Assembly: GCA_012845835.1 (NCBI GenBank)
Contig: JABAKD010000017.1
Span: 2,603,001-2,667,000, forward strand
Reading direction: 5' to 3'
DNA from: Undaria pinnatifida
Lineage: Eukaryota > Sar > Phaeophyceae > Laminariales > Alariaceae
DNA length: 64,000 nt
The position numbers and the translations under genes were made by a program. Position 1 is the stretch's first letter, and each line of letters opens with the position of its first letter. A model generated the notes under the pieces. It did no database searches. It saw nothing but the letters and a program-made list of their open reading frames with translations, and had not been told where the DNA came from. This document shows positions 43,161 to 55,019 of this stretch, piece after piece.

Positions 43161-44609
43161 TATACAAGACAGCAGCACCACCACCAGCAGTCCAGCAGCA
43201 GGACTTATACCGCATACATACGTACATGTGGTACCCAGCGCAGGGTATATGATACAATTATCATACTCGAATACTTGCGAATATTTTCTCGTACTCAAGG
43301 TAAAATATTCTTGTGGTACGGGGGTACAGCGGCAGTACGAGGCTCAATAGCACTGTTTCGGGGGACAAACTTAGTTAGTATTAGTGTGGAAAAATGTAAC
43401 CAGTTAAAAAAGTACAACTGTCTGTTGAGAATCGTTATCTTCGCCTGGTCTTGGCTTGATTTTGGTGTGGGTTGTTGTTGTAGCATGATACCACACGTTC
43501 ATGGTGCATTTTCGTAACTCTGGTACGATTTTTTCTCGGGGAGGATTTTCTCTCAGCAGCAATAAGGTGAACCTGGTCTCCTGTGTCTGTGTTTTTTCTC
43601 GTAAGCCAAATGTATGTCCCATGAATAGCACACGCGCCATAGGTAGCGCGCTTGTCATTGTTGTCGCTGTTATCGTTGTTGTCGTGAAGATTGTATCTGG
43701 CTGACATGCTGACAAGTCTGCGAGGCTGGCCACCGAGCCACCAAGCCATGGATTCCTGTACAGGCCTGCCGGAATCAACTTAAAAGGCCACTACAACTGA
43801 TCCTTAAATTGGTGTCTTGTTCTGACTTGCTTTTGACAAGCTGACTTGCTTTTGATGAACCAAGAAGGCGAACGTTGAGTTTTATCTACTATCAAATATC
43901 ATACAAAATCATACCCCCTTGTGGGACACACGAGTGTACAACAAGCAAAAGGGCAACCAAAACTCGACGAGTTTGTGAGTGCGACCAAGCGTCCAATACT
44001 AATATTATTTTTGCAAGACCGTACGATAGGGCAGCAGTACCAACCATCACCAGATGCTGCACGGTGTAACGTCATTCAGCTCCTTCCATATTGCAGCTAC
44101 TATTAATAATAGGACGCACCTCCCTACCCCACAAGTAGACTAGATACATGCTCCAGAAGCCCCCTTTGCTTCTTGTCGACGCGTTTGGAAATATAATAAA
44201 AGCCCCAAGAGACAGGTGAAACAGTTACCGTATACCAGGTATCGATCGGCAACATGCAGCAACTATTATATGAACAGATGGCACACCCCGCTTCGACGAT
44301 TTTTTTAGCTGATTTTCTCGGCAGTAGTGGAGGGGGTGCAAAGGCCGAGCGATGCGTCATAATAGAAACATCTCGACTATTATTATTGTTAATAATTGAC
44401 CTCCCCGAATCCACTTTTTCGTTGGGTGTGCCCAACTTGACGTGGAGAGACTCGCCTCAGTAATTCATCCCATAGGGAATGCTCTTCAGGTACTAGCAGT
44501 AGTGTGCTGTCTTGCGTCGTGGTACCAGGGTACTACGAATTAATATGATACCAGTACGTAAAACTTAACGGTAGCTGGCTTGCCTAAGGTTCGAGGTTCG
44601 TTCTGCACC
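43161..44609. other. No gene recognised, in X
   Basis: Unique sequence within X. Short frames such as 43921-44106 (with QPKLDEFVSATK) differ from X' by only a few bases and have no recognisable domain. Confidence 0.35.
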
Positions 44610-44785
44610 CCCTACGTATAACCCCGAGCGTGCGCCCGAGCGAGACACGGCGGCGACGAGTCTCCTCGTGGTAGCGAGGGGCTACGGCACTCGGCATGTC
44701 TGTAATGTCTGGGTGTGCTGCATGCCGGTCGAGTGTGACCCTCTGCGAGCAGATTCATGATGCCAGGTGACACGATGCGATGCAA
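44610..44785. repeat. Diverged repeat, partner of 46140-46345
   Basis: 'cgagcgtgcgcccgagcgag', 'acacggcggcgac', 'gtctgtaatgtctgggtgtg', 'tgcatg' and 'gacacgatgcgatgc' recur in order at 46155-46335. The X' copy is at 62460-62636. Confidence 0.7.
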
Positions 44786-44869
44786 CAACCAACAAGGCTT
44801 TCACTGACATAAACTACCTGGTACAGGATACAACAGCAGGTATAGTCTAGAGCACATGAAATGCGGCGC

Positions 44870-45355
44870 AACGATGCCAAGTCTCAGCGACAAACTCCAA
44901 ATCAACGCATGTGGTATTTCTCTGCACAGGTCCCGTCGACGAGGGGTAACCACCGGTTCACCTTCAGCATCCGCACAGCCGAACGCAGGGCGAGGCCGAC
45001 AGTCGCCATCGTGGATCGTGAGTGCTCAGCGAATGCTCCTGAGTCGTCTGGTGTGGTTGTTGTTTGTTCTGCCTTGCGGACTTCTGGATTTCTCAAAGTC
45101 GGCTGTTTGAAAATAGGGAGTTGGCAGAGAAAGTATGGCGGTTTCAGAACGCGAGAAATCTGCTTGCGACCCCGAAATGATCGTCTCCGTTAGTCTCTGT
45201 CTACTGCCACTCTCTTCTCACCCTTCTCGGAGCTTGCTTGGAGCTGAACACACGAATTCGCTGCTGAGCCACGCGCGTTTAGGAAAGGAGGTGAAGGATC
45301 CTCCGAGGTGGGCTCTCTGGGGGAACTCTTTTGCGAGATACCCAAGCAAGGGCTG
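44870..45355. other. Open frames without support, in X
   Basis: Plus-strand frames at 44861-45193 and 45135-45356 are open in both X and X'. X and X' are too alike for this to test coding. 'agagaaagtatggcggtttc' (45128) resembles 'agagaaatggcggcttcaaa' at 47107, hinting at an older duplicate. No domain is recognised. Confidence 0.25.
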
Positions 45356-45442
45356 ACAGATACCTGGCACGGGTGCATAGGTAGCTGGCGCAAATCTCGT
45401 AATATGGTAAACTTCCACACCCAGGACACTATCGTGTACCAT

Positions 45443-45800
45443 AGCTCATGCCTTCAAAACATGTGCAGATGAGCCACCTTCTACAGCCAGCTCACTCTGG
45501 GCGCACATGATATGTGCAGACGAACTATGCTCTACTGGTATAGCTCAAGCTTTGACAACATCTTCAGATGGATGATCCACACTCAGGACAGCTCATTGGC
45601 TACCTGATACTGTACACAGCAGTAAGTACGAGGTAGCCGTAGCTCATCTATCGTGTAGACTATTATTAGTCTATTTGCTCACGCCTTGAAAACATGTGCA
45701 CGAGCCACCTCCTATAGCCAGCTCACCCTGGACACGTATGATATGTGCAGTCGAGCTATCTTCTACTGGTATAACTCAAGCTTTGACAACATCTCCCGCT
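45443..45800. repeat. Two direct repeats of about 123 bp, period about 232 bp, in X
   Basis: 45443-45565 and 45675-45797 share 'aaaacatgtgca', 'gagccacc', 'agccagctcac', 'tgatatgtgcag' and 'ataactcaagctttgacaac' at about 85%. The X' copy is at 63294-63648. Confidence 0.8.
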
Positions 45801-46139
45801 GACAGATGAGCTATGCCGCCCTGTTGGTAGCCTAGACTTCAAGCTCAAGCCGGAAAATTTGTGTCTAGTAGCTCATGTAGGTCATGTGGCTCATGCTGGG
45901 GTGAGGGTCGCAACGCCATTCAGTGGTGGTTGCCTGTACTCGTATACCGGTATACAGCAGCGACACAGCAGTGGCAATGACTGCATTCACTCCTATGTAT
46001 ATTTGATGCTTGTGATCGGTGATGTACTGTTTGTGGCTGCTTGCCTGTGTTGCTAGCCTGGGGCATACAGATGCCTGGTATACAGATACAGGTCCCGTTT
46101 ACCTGGGATTGTCGAGAGCTGACCAAAGCCTGCCTCCGA

Positions 46140-46345
46140 TTATGTGTCACCTACACCCCGAGTGTACGCACGAGTGAGACACGGCGGTGACTGGCATCGT
46201 GATAGCTGGGGCTGTGAGCACGTTTGTGATGTCTGGGTGTGTTGCATCTTGTTGTGCGCTGGGTGCGTCGTGAGCCCCTTGAAGTACTCGTAGACTTAAG
46301 ATCTCATGGTGCAAGATGACACGAACGGTGCGTTGCCAGAGCCGC
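46140..46345. repeat. Diverged repeat, partner of 44610-44785
   Basis: Second copy of the 'gagacacggcggtgac' segment, about 75-80% alike by eye. The X/X' match is still present at its left edge, where the window ends in X'. Confidence 0.65.
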
Positions 46346-46358
46346 GTTCTCCACAAGC

Positions 46359-46760
46359 TCACAGAAGTGATGGGATTTTAGCATGCGCGTCGCATTTATT
46401 TTTCTTCTTCAGATCCTGGAGATCCGGGTAAAAAAAGCTCAAGCTCCATACACTTTCGTTTGTGTACCAGTTTTCGTGCATCTGCAGAACGCAGACTTTG
46501 TGTGAATCTCGCCCCTTCGGTTTAGTCAACACTATGGACTTGCCGGCCTTCTTCGACTGAACCCTATAAGGTTCAACCAAGAAGGTGAGATAGCCACCCA
46601 GCTTGCCGGCCTTCTTCGACTGAACCCTATAAGGTTCAACCAAGAAGGTGAGATAGCCACCCAGGAATCGGCAGCTCTTTTTTGCTCTGTCTTTGACCTG
46701 GGTAGTGCGGGATTTGCCTGCGCCTGTACATTTTTGACTCCTTCGACGGTGGGTTTCCAC
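46359..46760 (-). other. Open frame containing a 63-bp tandem duplication
   Basis: A minus-strand frame of 133 residues without an N-terminal ATG. It holds two exact copies of a 21-residue, 63-bp unit (46539-46601 and 46602-46664) with the core YLTFLVEPYRVQSKKAGK. Because 63 is a multiple of three, the frame survives. The DNA unit has a small palindrome AACCCTATAAGGTT. 'atgcgcgtcgca' occurs at both outer edges (46384, 46788). No domain is recognised, and it may be a repeat and not a gene. Confidence 0.3.
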
Positions 46761-46764
46761 CTGC

Positions 46765-47319
46765 CGTTAGAGGAAGGCGCACCCGCTATGCGCGTCGCAT
46801 GCCACAGGGAAACTCAGCAACTCGCAAACTTCTCTAAATACTTTCTATAAATCAACATACGGAAAATTCAAATCGGGCCCTGCTTACCAAGGCGCGGCGA
46901 CCGTCTCACCTTCTCGTGCGGGCTGCGCATCGGAGTGCAACATATGAGCTCGTCGAAGTTGGCTGGAGATAGTTTTTTGGATGCTCTTGGACTGCAAGCT
47001 GTGCGTAGTGTGATGTGTTTTATGGGCTGTATATGGTCTGGGTTGTGGGTTCGTGTTGTTCGAGCCCGGAGCCCGTTTATTGGTCAATTCGAACTCAGGG
47101 AGTTTATAGAGAAATGGCGGCTTCAAATAGGGACACATTAGATATTCGGCGATCTGTCTCTCTCATAATCAAATCGCGAAGTTTACAAGCTTCCAGGATA
47201 TCTACCAATCACACGCTTTCGTTGGGCGAGAATCCTGAAACGGCATCGGATAGACCGATATACAGCACCGCATGCACACCACCAGGACACGGCGCCACAA
47301 GCAGAGTCATCCCCCGGTA
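46765..47319. other. No gene recognised
   Basis: Unique linker between X and the first Y-end repeat. It has a T-rich and then GT-rich stretch with short open frames. Confidence 0.35.
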
Positions 47320-47560
47320 CCAACTACCTACCGTTTGGAAATGATGCCAATTTCGAAAATTTTCCAGACCCTCAAGACGTTGAGATACAACCGAAGTTGC
47401 AAGATTACCTCCTCAAAATACAATATTTTTGCAACTTCCTCCTTGTCTCGCTCAGCATCCATCCGCGTTCACATCGAGGTGCCCAACGGATAAGGAAGGG
47501 CGAGGGGCGTTAGAGCCGCCCCCCGAAGACATTTGCCCGTTGGAACCGCCCCCCGAAGAC
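47320..47560 (+). repeat. Y-end repeat, oldest copy
   Basis: 'accgtttggaaatgatgcca', 'ttgcaacttc', 'cttgtctcgctcagcatcc', 'cgaggggcgtt' and 'agccgccccccgaag' (twice) match the three later copies at 47650, 51030 and 55020 but with many changes. Translated in one frame it still reads PFGNDANF, IQPKL, YFCNF like the others, so the family may derive from a coding exon. Confidence 0.65.
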
Positions 47561-47649
47561 TTTTACGTGTTTCATTCGTTCAAGCCCTGCAGACGTCAAG
47601 CAAAACAAACAAACGCTCAACCCCTGCAGACGTCAAGAAAACAAACGCT

Positions 47650-47989
47650 CGAGAGTATGCCACCGCAAAACTCAACACATTACAATAGCACCAAACTACC
47701 GGTTGGAAATGATGCCAATTTTGTAAATCATCCAGGCGCTGCAGACATTAAGATACAACCAAAAACTCCGGAATTCCTCCTCGACATGCGTTATTTTTGC
47801 AACTTCTCGCTTGTCTCGCTCGGCATCCGTCCGCGTTCACGTCGACGTGCGGAACGGACACGGCAGGGCGAGGGGCGTTGGAGCCGCCCCCCGAAGCCGG
47901 CGCTCGAACGAAGCTATTTGACAGAGAATTCCAGTTCCGCGAATCGGGTACTCAGGCCGAGCCGAAAAAACTCCTGACCGAATCCCTGA
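47650..47989 (+). repeat. Y-end repeat, copy 2
   Basis: Starts at 'ctcgagagtatgccaccgca' and ends at 'ctcctgaccgaatccctgaa', just before the TA-run and hairpin that open unit Y. The frame reads MPPQNSTHYN, VGNDANFVNHPGAADIKIQP, EFLLDMRYFCNF. The later copies carry length changes in this frame. Confidence 0.75.
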
Positions 47990-48028
47990 AACAAAGAATG
48001 ATTTTATATATATATATACAAGGGCTCC

Positions 48029-48060
48029 GCATGGGCGCCGGCATTCGCCGGCGCCCATGC
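48029..48060. other. Perfect GC-rich hairpin at the start of Y
   Basis: A 14-bp stem (GCATGGGCGCCGGC and its reverse) with a 4-base ATTC loop. It is repeated exactly at the start of Y'. Its stability suggests a role in, or a trace of, the break that made the tandem copies. Confidence 0.9.
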
Positions 48061-49058
48061 TTCGGGTAGGGCAGGGCAGCACTTCGACAACTTAAGGTGT
48101 AGCTGTCCGATTTGGCATGCATTGAACTTTAAAGTAATGCCAAGAGTTTAATACGAACATGGGATTATGAAGGTCATGATTTGACAGAAAAAAAACGTAA
48201 TATTATACAACAAAGAAGGCAAGGATAGGCGAAATACACTATGTTAAATGCGCCGTCAAGTAAAAGTTGGCGTCTCTCAAACAAAAATACCGAAAATAGT
48301 ATTATTGAGAACCTGCGTCGCCTCTAGGCGAAACAAAAGAGGCCTTGACATTAATGAAGAGACTGAACTCCTGTCCCCGTGGCAATGGAGGTTCGAAGTC
48401 GACAGGATGCAAAGTCGGTTTGCATCAAACGTCGACATGGGGCCATGTCAGCCGGCGAGGTTTTGGAAGAAGGTTGTTTTGTTTGTTACATGAAGGCTGT
48501 CGCATTGATTGGTCTGCGTGGTTGCGGGCGAGGAGTACAACGAAGAAGAGGAGGGCGATCTCTCGTTGCGTCGGCGTTGTCTAAGATTGGTGCGGGGGTG
48601 GCTTTGCTCGTACGGGAGGTTGGCGTAGCGCTTCTTCTCTGTTTTTTCTCGAGAAGGCGGGATATGTGTGTCTGCTATCTTTTCTTCGTGGGTGCTTTCA
48701 CGTTGTCGAAACCGGACGCGTCCCCTCAATACATAATATCCGGAGTGTCTCTACCATGACAACTGCTGATAGTGCCGTGCGTACTTCCCCAAAGACTGAC
48801 ATATTATTCACTGGTAGAAATAATCATACCTGGTATACCTTTCTTTGCAACATTTTTTTTTCTTCATCCCATTTATTATCCCCGCACCATTCTCGCGCTC
48901 CCTCCCAGTAGTAACTCAGATCCGGGGTCACATAGCGGGCCCTCCTCCTCCCTCCCCACTTCATCACGTGCTTTCATTTTTACCGCCAGGAGAATCGAGC
49001 ATTTTCTTCCCTCGTCGACTCGCGTCGAATTGTACCTAGCAGGCGCTCTCAGCAGTTG

Positions 49059-49184
49059 ATCCCTTTTTTTTATTGCATTTTTGCAAATTAAGTCATATTT
49101 CATCGTGGTGGGTGTCGAACTCAAGGACAACCAAACGTTAGTAGTATTCGAGGGTAAAACCACTAGACCACCGGGGCGGCCGGC
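49059..49184 (-). mobile_element. tRNA-derived short element, family 3, in Y
   Basis: On the minus strand GGCCGCCCCGGTGGTCTAGT with a perfect A box TGGTCTAGTGG (49170-49160), then TTGAGTTCGACACCCACCAC (weak B box), then a T-rich end. The head start 'GCCCCGGTGG' is shared with family 1. It is not foldable as a complete tRNA. Confidence 0.65.
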
Positions 49185-49349
49185 TGACAATTGATTAAAA
49201 CAAAACAGGATCTTTGCATAGAGATTACATTCCCTCCCCCATATTGTATGATATTACGATGGTTGACGCGATATAAAATAAAGCGCCAAATACCTAAATA
49301 TCAGCGTACGCGGAGTTTTAGATGTCATGAACAACGAACGACCGCGACG

Positions 49350-49500
49350 GCAGAGCACGGCAAAGCATAGCGCTTCGCTCTGCTGAGCTAGCGCTGCGCT
49401 GCGGTGCGCTGCTGAACTGAGCCGCAGGGCACTGCACGGCGCTTCGTTGCTGTGAGCTATAGCGCTGCGATGGGGTGCTGGGCGGTGTCGAGCTGATGAG
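49350..49500. repeat. GCGCT-rich interrupted repeat in Y
   Basis: 'agcgct', 'gctgcgctgcggtgcgctgc' and 'gggcactgc' recur irregularly. In Y' the 'gcagggca' part is present one more time. Confidence 0.6.
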
Positions 49501-50230
49501 CCAAGCCCAGATCTCAGCCGATGAAGCTTCGCCAACTACAAAACAAATGGTGGTAATCAAAGAAAAGCTAAAGCTGGACCGTTCCGCAACTAATGCACAG
49601 GCGGCAAATCAGCGGCAAATCAACTTACTAGAAAAAAAAAAGAAAAAATCGCGAAAAGGTTTAAAATCGTGTTGGCAGAAAAACCAAATTTGCAGGAAGC
49701 AGCTGAAAGGTCAAGAAACAGGCAATATTTCAGTTGTTGTTGTTCTCACATTAACTCGCATAATCCAGTCCGTGGTCACAGGACTGGTTCCAGTCACTCT
49801 GGAGCAGAGGAATACCCTAGGGGAAAACACAAACAACCCAAGGTGGTACACGCATGAATCACAGCTGACGCAATTTATGCCTCCACCAGAAACATGTAAA
49901 AGTGAAATCGGGAGTCAGTATACGATGTCCCAGGTCCATACCGGTGCATACGTCTCATTACTCGCGCCTGGGAAAACCGACTATACCGCTTGCCACCCAA
50001 AAGACTACCACGTATATATCACACGTAGTATCTATCACTACGCATACGCACAACAGACGCAAGTCAACTGGAAAAAAGAAACAAAAAACAAAGTAGAGAA
50101 AGGAAAGGAAATGGGTGCATGGGGCCAAGAAAAAGAAAAGGTAAATACATTTTGGGGGGTCTACTGGCGAGGCTGCCACCAGAACGGGATGTCACATGTC
50201 ACGTGGTCTTTCGACGGTCTACAGCAGTAG
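49475..50230 (+). other. Longest non-repeat open frame in Y, coding doubtful
   Basis: 251 residues, Lys/Gln-rich, starting in the GCGCT-rich repeat. Y' (52840-53620) does not keep this frame; there a different frame stays open across 53266-53940 and reads through DLQQYYERLPIHPP. A donor-like AAAAGGTAAATA lies at 50141-50152 and in Y'. No domain is recognised. I list it because it is the only long frame here outside low-complexity sequence. Confidence 0.2.
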
Positions 50231-50354
50231 TACTACGAACGACTTCCGATACACCCACCGAGGCACGGACTACCGGCCAATTACGCGATCGACAGCTGGC
50301 CGTGGTTGTCACGTGTCTCTGTGTTGGGGGCCCCTGCCCTGCCTCTTGTTGGCT

Positions 50355-50800
50355 CTTGAGAGTGATGCGTGTACGACTAAACTTGCCAACGGCTCTCGCA
50401 CTGCACTTTGAGCTATCTGCTGTAGTTCTGGTTGCTACTTGTTGCTGCATTATGTGCTAGAAGTTTCGCCCTTCGGCTACTGCTGCTACACCTGCTGTTG
50501 TGTGTTTGCCAATGTCGTCAGTTGGCGTTCATGCTCGTCGTACATACTGCTGTTCTCACCGAGTACGTGCGGGTTTCCTCGTACCTCAACCGTACGACGA
50601 CGAGCTCAAAACAGAAGGGAGGTGACATGAAATGGCATGGACAATGGCCACATAGAAGCGAGCACAGTGGGATAGTTCGCTGCGAATCAACCGCATTCGT
50701 TCATGCCTACAGCAGAGGCTGCCTGGAGTGTCAGCGGCCGTGCTAAAGCCAGGGCCAAAGGCCGAAGAGACGGCTCTACGTGCTTTGTTTTGTCTCGAGA
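50355..50800 (+). repeat. Repeat Z, copy 1 (in Y)
   Basis: From 'agtgatgcgtgtacgactaa' to 'gtctcgagattctgtta'. Two more copies lie in Y' (53885-54345 and 54355-54800). Each holds an open frame with a hydrophobic lead and a GGDMKWHGQWPHR part, but differences among copies do not favour silent changes, so I treat it as a repeat and not as a gene. Confidence 0.8.
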
Positions 50801-51029
50801 TTCTGTTACGTGAAAGTATCATGATTTGGGAGTTATTTTGTCACGAAACGTCTTGCCGTCGGTAATTTGTGTAACGAAGTTGTTGGATATCGTCGGTAAG
50901 TTGTGTCACGTTTCAGGTGAACCCACACTAAAAAATTGAATTTCCAGCTGGCAAAACGAGCAGAAGAAACAAAAGCAATAAAATGCCGAGTAAGAAACCA
51001 AACGAACTAGTAAAAAAGTACAGCAGAGA

Positions 51030-51360
51030 AACTAACGCTCGAGAGTATGCCACCGCAAAATTCCAAACATTATCACGTACCGTTTGGAAATGATGCCAAT
51101 TTTGTAAATCATTCAGGCGTTGCAGCCATTAAGATTCAACAATTTTTCCAAAATTCCTCCTCGACATTCGCTTGTCTCGCTCGGCATCCGTCCGCGTTCA
51201 CGTCGATGTGCGGAACGGACACGGCAGGGCGAGGGGCGTTGGAGCCGCCCCCCGAAGGCGGCGCTCGAACCAAGCCATATTCGACCGAGAATTTTAGTTC
51301 CGCGAATCGCATACTTCGGCCAAGACAAAAAACTCCTGACCAAAGTCCATGACACCAAGG
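51030..51360 (+). repeat. Y-end repeat, copy 3
   Basis: Same landmarks as 47650-47989, with a shorter middle. It closes unit Y and is followed by a TA-run and the hairpin of Y'. Confidence 0.85.
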
Positions 51361-51411
51361 AATGACTCGATATTCAAGGAATGATTCTATATATATTTAT
51401 ACAAGGGCTCC

Positions 51412-51443
51412 GCATGGGCGCCGGCATTCGCCGGCGCCCATGC
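51412..51443. other. Perfect GC-rich hairpin at the start of Y'
   Basis: Identical to 48029-48060. Confidence 0.9.
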
Positions 51444-52420
51444 TTCGGGTAGGGCAGGGCAGCACTTCGACAACTTAAGGTGTAGCTGTCCGATTTGGCA
51501 TGCATTGAACTTTAAAGTAATGCCAAGAGTTTAATACGAACATGGGATTATGAAGGTCATGCTTTGACAAAAGAAAAAATGTAATATTATACAACAAAAA
51601 CAAACTATGTTAAATGCGCCGTCAAGTAAAAGTTGGCGTCTATCAAACAAAAATACCGAAAAGAGTATTATTGAGAACCTGCGTCGCCTTTAGGCGAAAC
51701 AAAAGAGGCCTTGGCATTAATGAAGAGACTGAACTCCTGTCCCAGTGGCAATGGAGGTTCGAAGTCGACAGAATGCAAAGTCGGTTTGCATCAAACGTCG
51801 ACATGGGGACATGTCAGCCGGCGAGGTTTTGGAAGAAGATTGCTTTGTTTGTTACGTGAAGGCTGTCGCATTGATTGGTCTGCGTGGTCGCGGGCGAGGA
51901 GGAAAACGAAGAAGAGGAGGGCGATCTCTCGTTGAGGCGGCGTTGTCTAAGATTGGTCCGGGGGTGACTTTGCTCGTGCGGGAGGTTGGCGTAGCGCTTC
52001 TTCTCTGTTTTTTCTGGGGAAGGCGGGATATGTGTGTCTGCTGTCTTTTCTTCGTGGGTGCTTTCACGTTGTCGAAATCGGACGCGTCCCCTCACTACAT
52101 AATACCCGGAGTGTCTCTACCATGACGACTGCTGATAGTGCCGTGCGTATTTCCTAGAGACTGACATATTATTTACTGGTAGTAATAACAATATACCTTT
52201 GCAACATTTTTTTTTCTTCATCCCATTTATTATCCTCGCACCACTCTCGCGCTCCCTCCCAATAGTAACTCAGATCCGGGGTCACATAGCGGGCCCTCCT
52301 CCTCCCTCCCCTCTTCGGCACGTGCTTTCATTTTTACCGCCAGGAGAATCCAGCATTTTCTTCCCTCGTCGACTCGCGTCGAATTGTACCTACCCACGCT
52401 GCTAGGCGCTCTCAGCAGTT

Positions 52421-52544
52421 GATCCCTTTTTTTTTTGCATTTTTGCAAATTAAGTCAAATGTCATTGTGGTGGGTGTCGAACTCAAGGACAACCAAACGT
52501 TAGTAATATTCGAGGGTAAAACCACTAGACCACCGGGGCGGCCG
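52421..52544 (-). mobile_element. tRNA-derived short element, family 3, in Y'
   Basis: Copy of 49059-49184 carried along by the duplication. The A box is intact. Confidence 0.65.
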
Positions 52545-52719
52545 GCTGACAATTGATTAAAACACAACAAGATCTTTGCATAGAGATTACATTCCCTCCC
52601 CTATATTGTATGATATTACGATGGTTGACGCGATATTTATAGAATGAAGCGCCAAATACCTAAATATCAGCGTACGCGGAGTTTTAGATATCATGAATGA
52701 CGAACGACCGCGACGGCAG

Positions 52720-52870
52720 AGCACGGCAAAGCATAGCGCTTCGCTCTACTGAGCTAGCGCTGCGCTGCGGTGCGCTGCTGAGCTGAGCCGCAGGGCATCG
52801 CAGGGCACTGCACGGCGCTTCGTTGCCGTAAGCTATAGCGCTGCGATGGGGTGCTGGGCGGTGTCGAGCT
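52720..52870. repeat. GCGCT-rich interrupted repeat in Y'
   Basis: Copy of 49350-49500 with one additional 'catcgcagg' piece. Confidence 0.6.
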
Positions 52871-53884
52871 GATGAGCCAAGCCCAGATCTCAGCCGATGA
52901 AGCTTCGTCAAGTACAAAACAAATGGTGGTAATCAAAGAAAAGCTAAAGCTGGACCGTTCCGCAACTAATGCACAGGTGGCAAATTAGCGGCAAATGGTA
53001 GGAAGTTAAACTTACTAGACAAAAAGAAGAAAAAAATCGCGAAAAAGTTCAAAATCGTGTTGGCAGAAAAACCAAATTCGCAGGAAGCAGCTGAAAGGTC
53101 AAGAAACAGGCAACATTTCAGTTGTTGTTGTTGTTCTCACATTAACTCGCATAATCAAGTCCGTGGTCACAGGACAGGCTCCAGTCACTCTGGAGCTGAG
53201 GAATACCCTAGGGGAAAAACACAAACCAAAGGTGGTACACGCATAAATCACAGCTGACGCAATTCATGCCTCCACCAGAAACATATAAAAGTAAAATCGG
53301 GATTCAGTCTACGATGTGCCAGGTCCATACCGGTGCTTACGTCGCATTACTCGCGTCTGGAAAAACCGACTATACCGCTTGCCACCCAAGAAAGACTACC
53401 ACGTATATATTACACGTAGTATCTATCACTACGCATACGCACAACAGACGCCAGTCAATTGGAAAAAAAAAACAACCAAGAAGAGAAAGGAAAGGAAATG
53501 GGTGCATGGGGCCAAGAAAAAGAAAAGGTAAATACATTTTGGGGGGTCTACTGGCGAGTCTGCCACCAGAACGGGATGCCACGTGCTTTTTTGACGATCT
53601 ACAGCAGTACTACGAACGACTTCCGATACACCCACCGAAGCACGGACTACCGGCGAATTACGCGATCGACAGCTGGCCGTGGTTGTCACGTGTCTCTGTG
53701 TTGGGGGCCCCTGTGCGCTGCCTCTTGTTGGCTCTTGTTTGGGTAACACATGCGGTGTGCTCGATGGTCTCACGGCAGCAGCACACCAGAGTCAGAACGT
53801 CCGCTCGTACGACGTATCATTCTTACAGGAAATGTAATATTTTTTTCTCCATCAATATGAACGTAAAACGGTTGTCATATATTG

Positions 53885-54345
53885 GACAGAGTGATGCGTG
53901 TACGACTAAACTTGCCAACGGCACTCGTACTGCACTTTGAGCTATCTGCTGTGGTTCTGGTTGCTACTATCATAGTTGCTGCAGTATGTGCTAGAAGTTT
54001 CGCCCTTCGGCTACTGCTGCTGCACCTGATGTTGTGTGTTTGCCCATGTTGTCAGTTGGCGTTCATGCTTGTCGTACGTACTGCTGTTCTCACCCAGTAC
54101 GTACGGGTTTCCTCGTACCTCGACGGCACGACGACGAGCTCAAAACAGAAGGGAGGTGACATGAAATGGCATGGACAATGGCCACATAGAAGCGAGCACA
54201 GCGGGATAGTTCGCTGCGAATCAACCGCACTCGTTCATGCCTACAGCAGAGGCTTGCTGGAGTGTCAGCGGCCGTGCTAAAGCCAGGGCCAAAGGCCGAA
54301 GAGACGGCTCTTCTACCTGCTTGGTTTTGTCTCGAGATTCTGTTA
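53885..54345 (+). repeat. Repeat Z, copy 2 (in Y')
   Basis: See 50355-50800. Preceded and followed by 'tatattggacagagtgatgc', the junction of the local tandem duplication. Confidence 0.85.
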
Positions 54346-54354
54346 TATATTGGA

Positions 54355-54800
54355 CAGAGTGATGCGTGTACAACTAAACTTGCCAACTGCACTCGTACTG
54401 CATTTTGAGCTATCTGCTGTGGTTCTGGTTGCTACTAGTTGCTGCAGTATGTGCTAGAAGTTTCGCCCTTCGGCTACTGCTGCTGCACCTGATGTTGTGT
54501 GTTTGCCAATGTCGTCAATTGGCGTTCATGCTCGTCGTACATACTGCTGTTCTCACCCAGTACGTAAGGGTTTCCTCGTGCCTCGACGGCACGACGACGA
54601 GCTCAAAACAGAAGGGGGGTGACATGAAATGGCGTGGACAGTGGCCACATAGAAGCGAGCACAGCGGGATAGTTCGCTGCGAATCAACCGCACTCGTTCA
54701 TGCCTACAGCAGAGGCTGCCTGGAGTGTCAGCGGCCATGCTAAAGCCAGGGCCAAAGGCCGAAGAGACGGCTCTACCTGATTGGTTTTGTCTCGAGATTA
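54355..54800 (+). repeat. Repeat Z, copy 3 (in Y')
   Basis: Head-to-tail with copy 2. 54800-55020 is the lead to the Y-end repeat and matches 50800-51030. Confidence 0.85.
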
Positions 54801-55019
54801 TGTTACGTGAAACTATCATGATTTGGGAGCTACTTTGTCACGAAACGTCTTGCCGTCGGTAATTTGTGCCGCGAAGTTGTTGGATATCGTCGGTAACTTG
54901 TGTCACGTTTTAGGTGAACCCACACTAAAAAAATGAATTTCCAGCTGGCAAAACGAGCAGAAACAAAAGCAATAAAAAGGCCGGGCAAGAAACCAAACGA
55001 ACTAGTAAAAAAGTACAGC

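Larger units (their letters stand above)
37440..46150. repeat. Long recent duplication, copy X
   Basis: Almost identical to 55406-64000 at a steady offset of about 17.85-17.94 kb, to the end of the window. Long stretches (for example 41400-43860) show no difference that I can find. Length changes are confined to simple repeats: the AGT array is about 84 bp shorter and the GGGGA array 10 bp shorter in X', with a few 1-8 base indels. Sub-features are listed separately. Confidence 0.97.
47990..51360. repeat. Tandem unit Y, about 3.4 kb
   Basis: Runs from a TA-rich run and hairpin to the end of the third Y-end repeat. Unit Y' (51370-55390) follows it head to tail and is about 93-95% alike by eye. 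There is no gene in it that I can support. Confidence 0.93.

Noticed and set aside
49100-49190. A tRNA-Gly-like gene
   Set aside because: A box is perfect but the T-arm and acceptor do not pair; the tail is that of a short element.
50432-54743. Family of small secreted proteins with GGDMKWHGQWPHR core (three copies)
   Set aside because: Between copies 1 and 2 I counted about nine amino-acid-changing and four silent differences, as expected for drift; the lead is a simple Leu-rich stretch.
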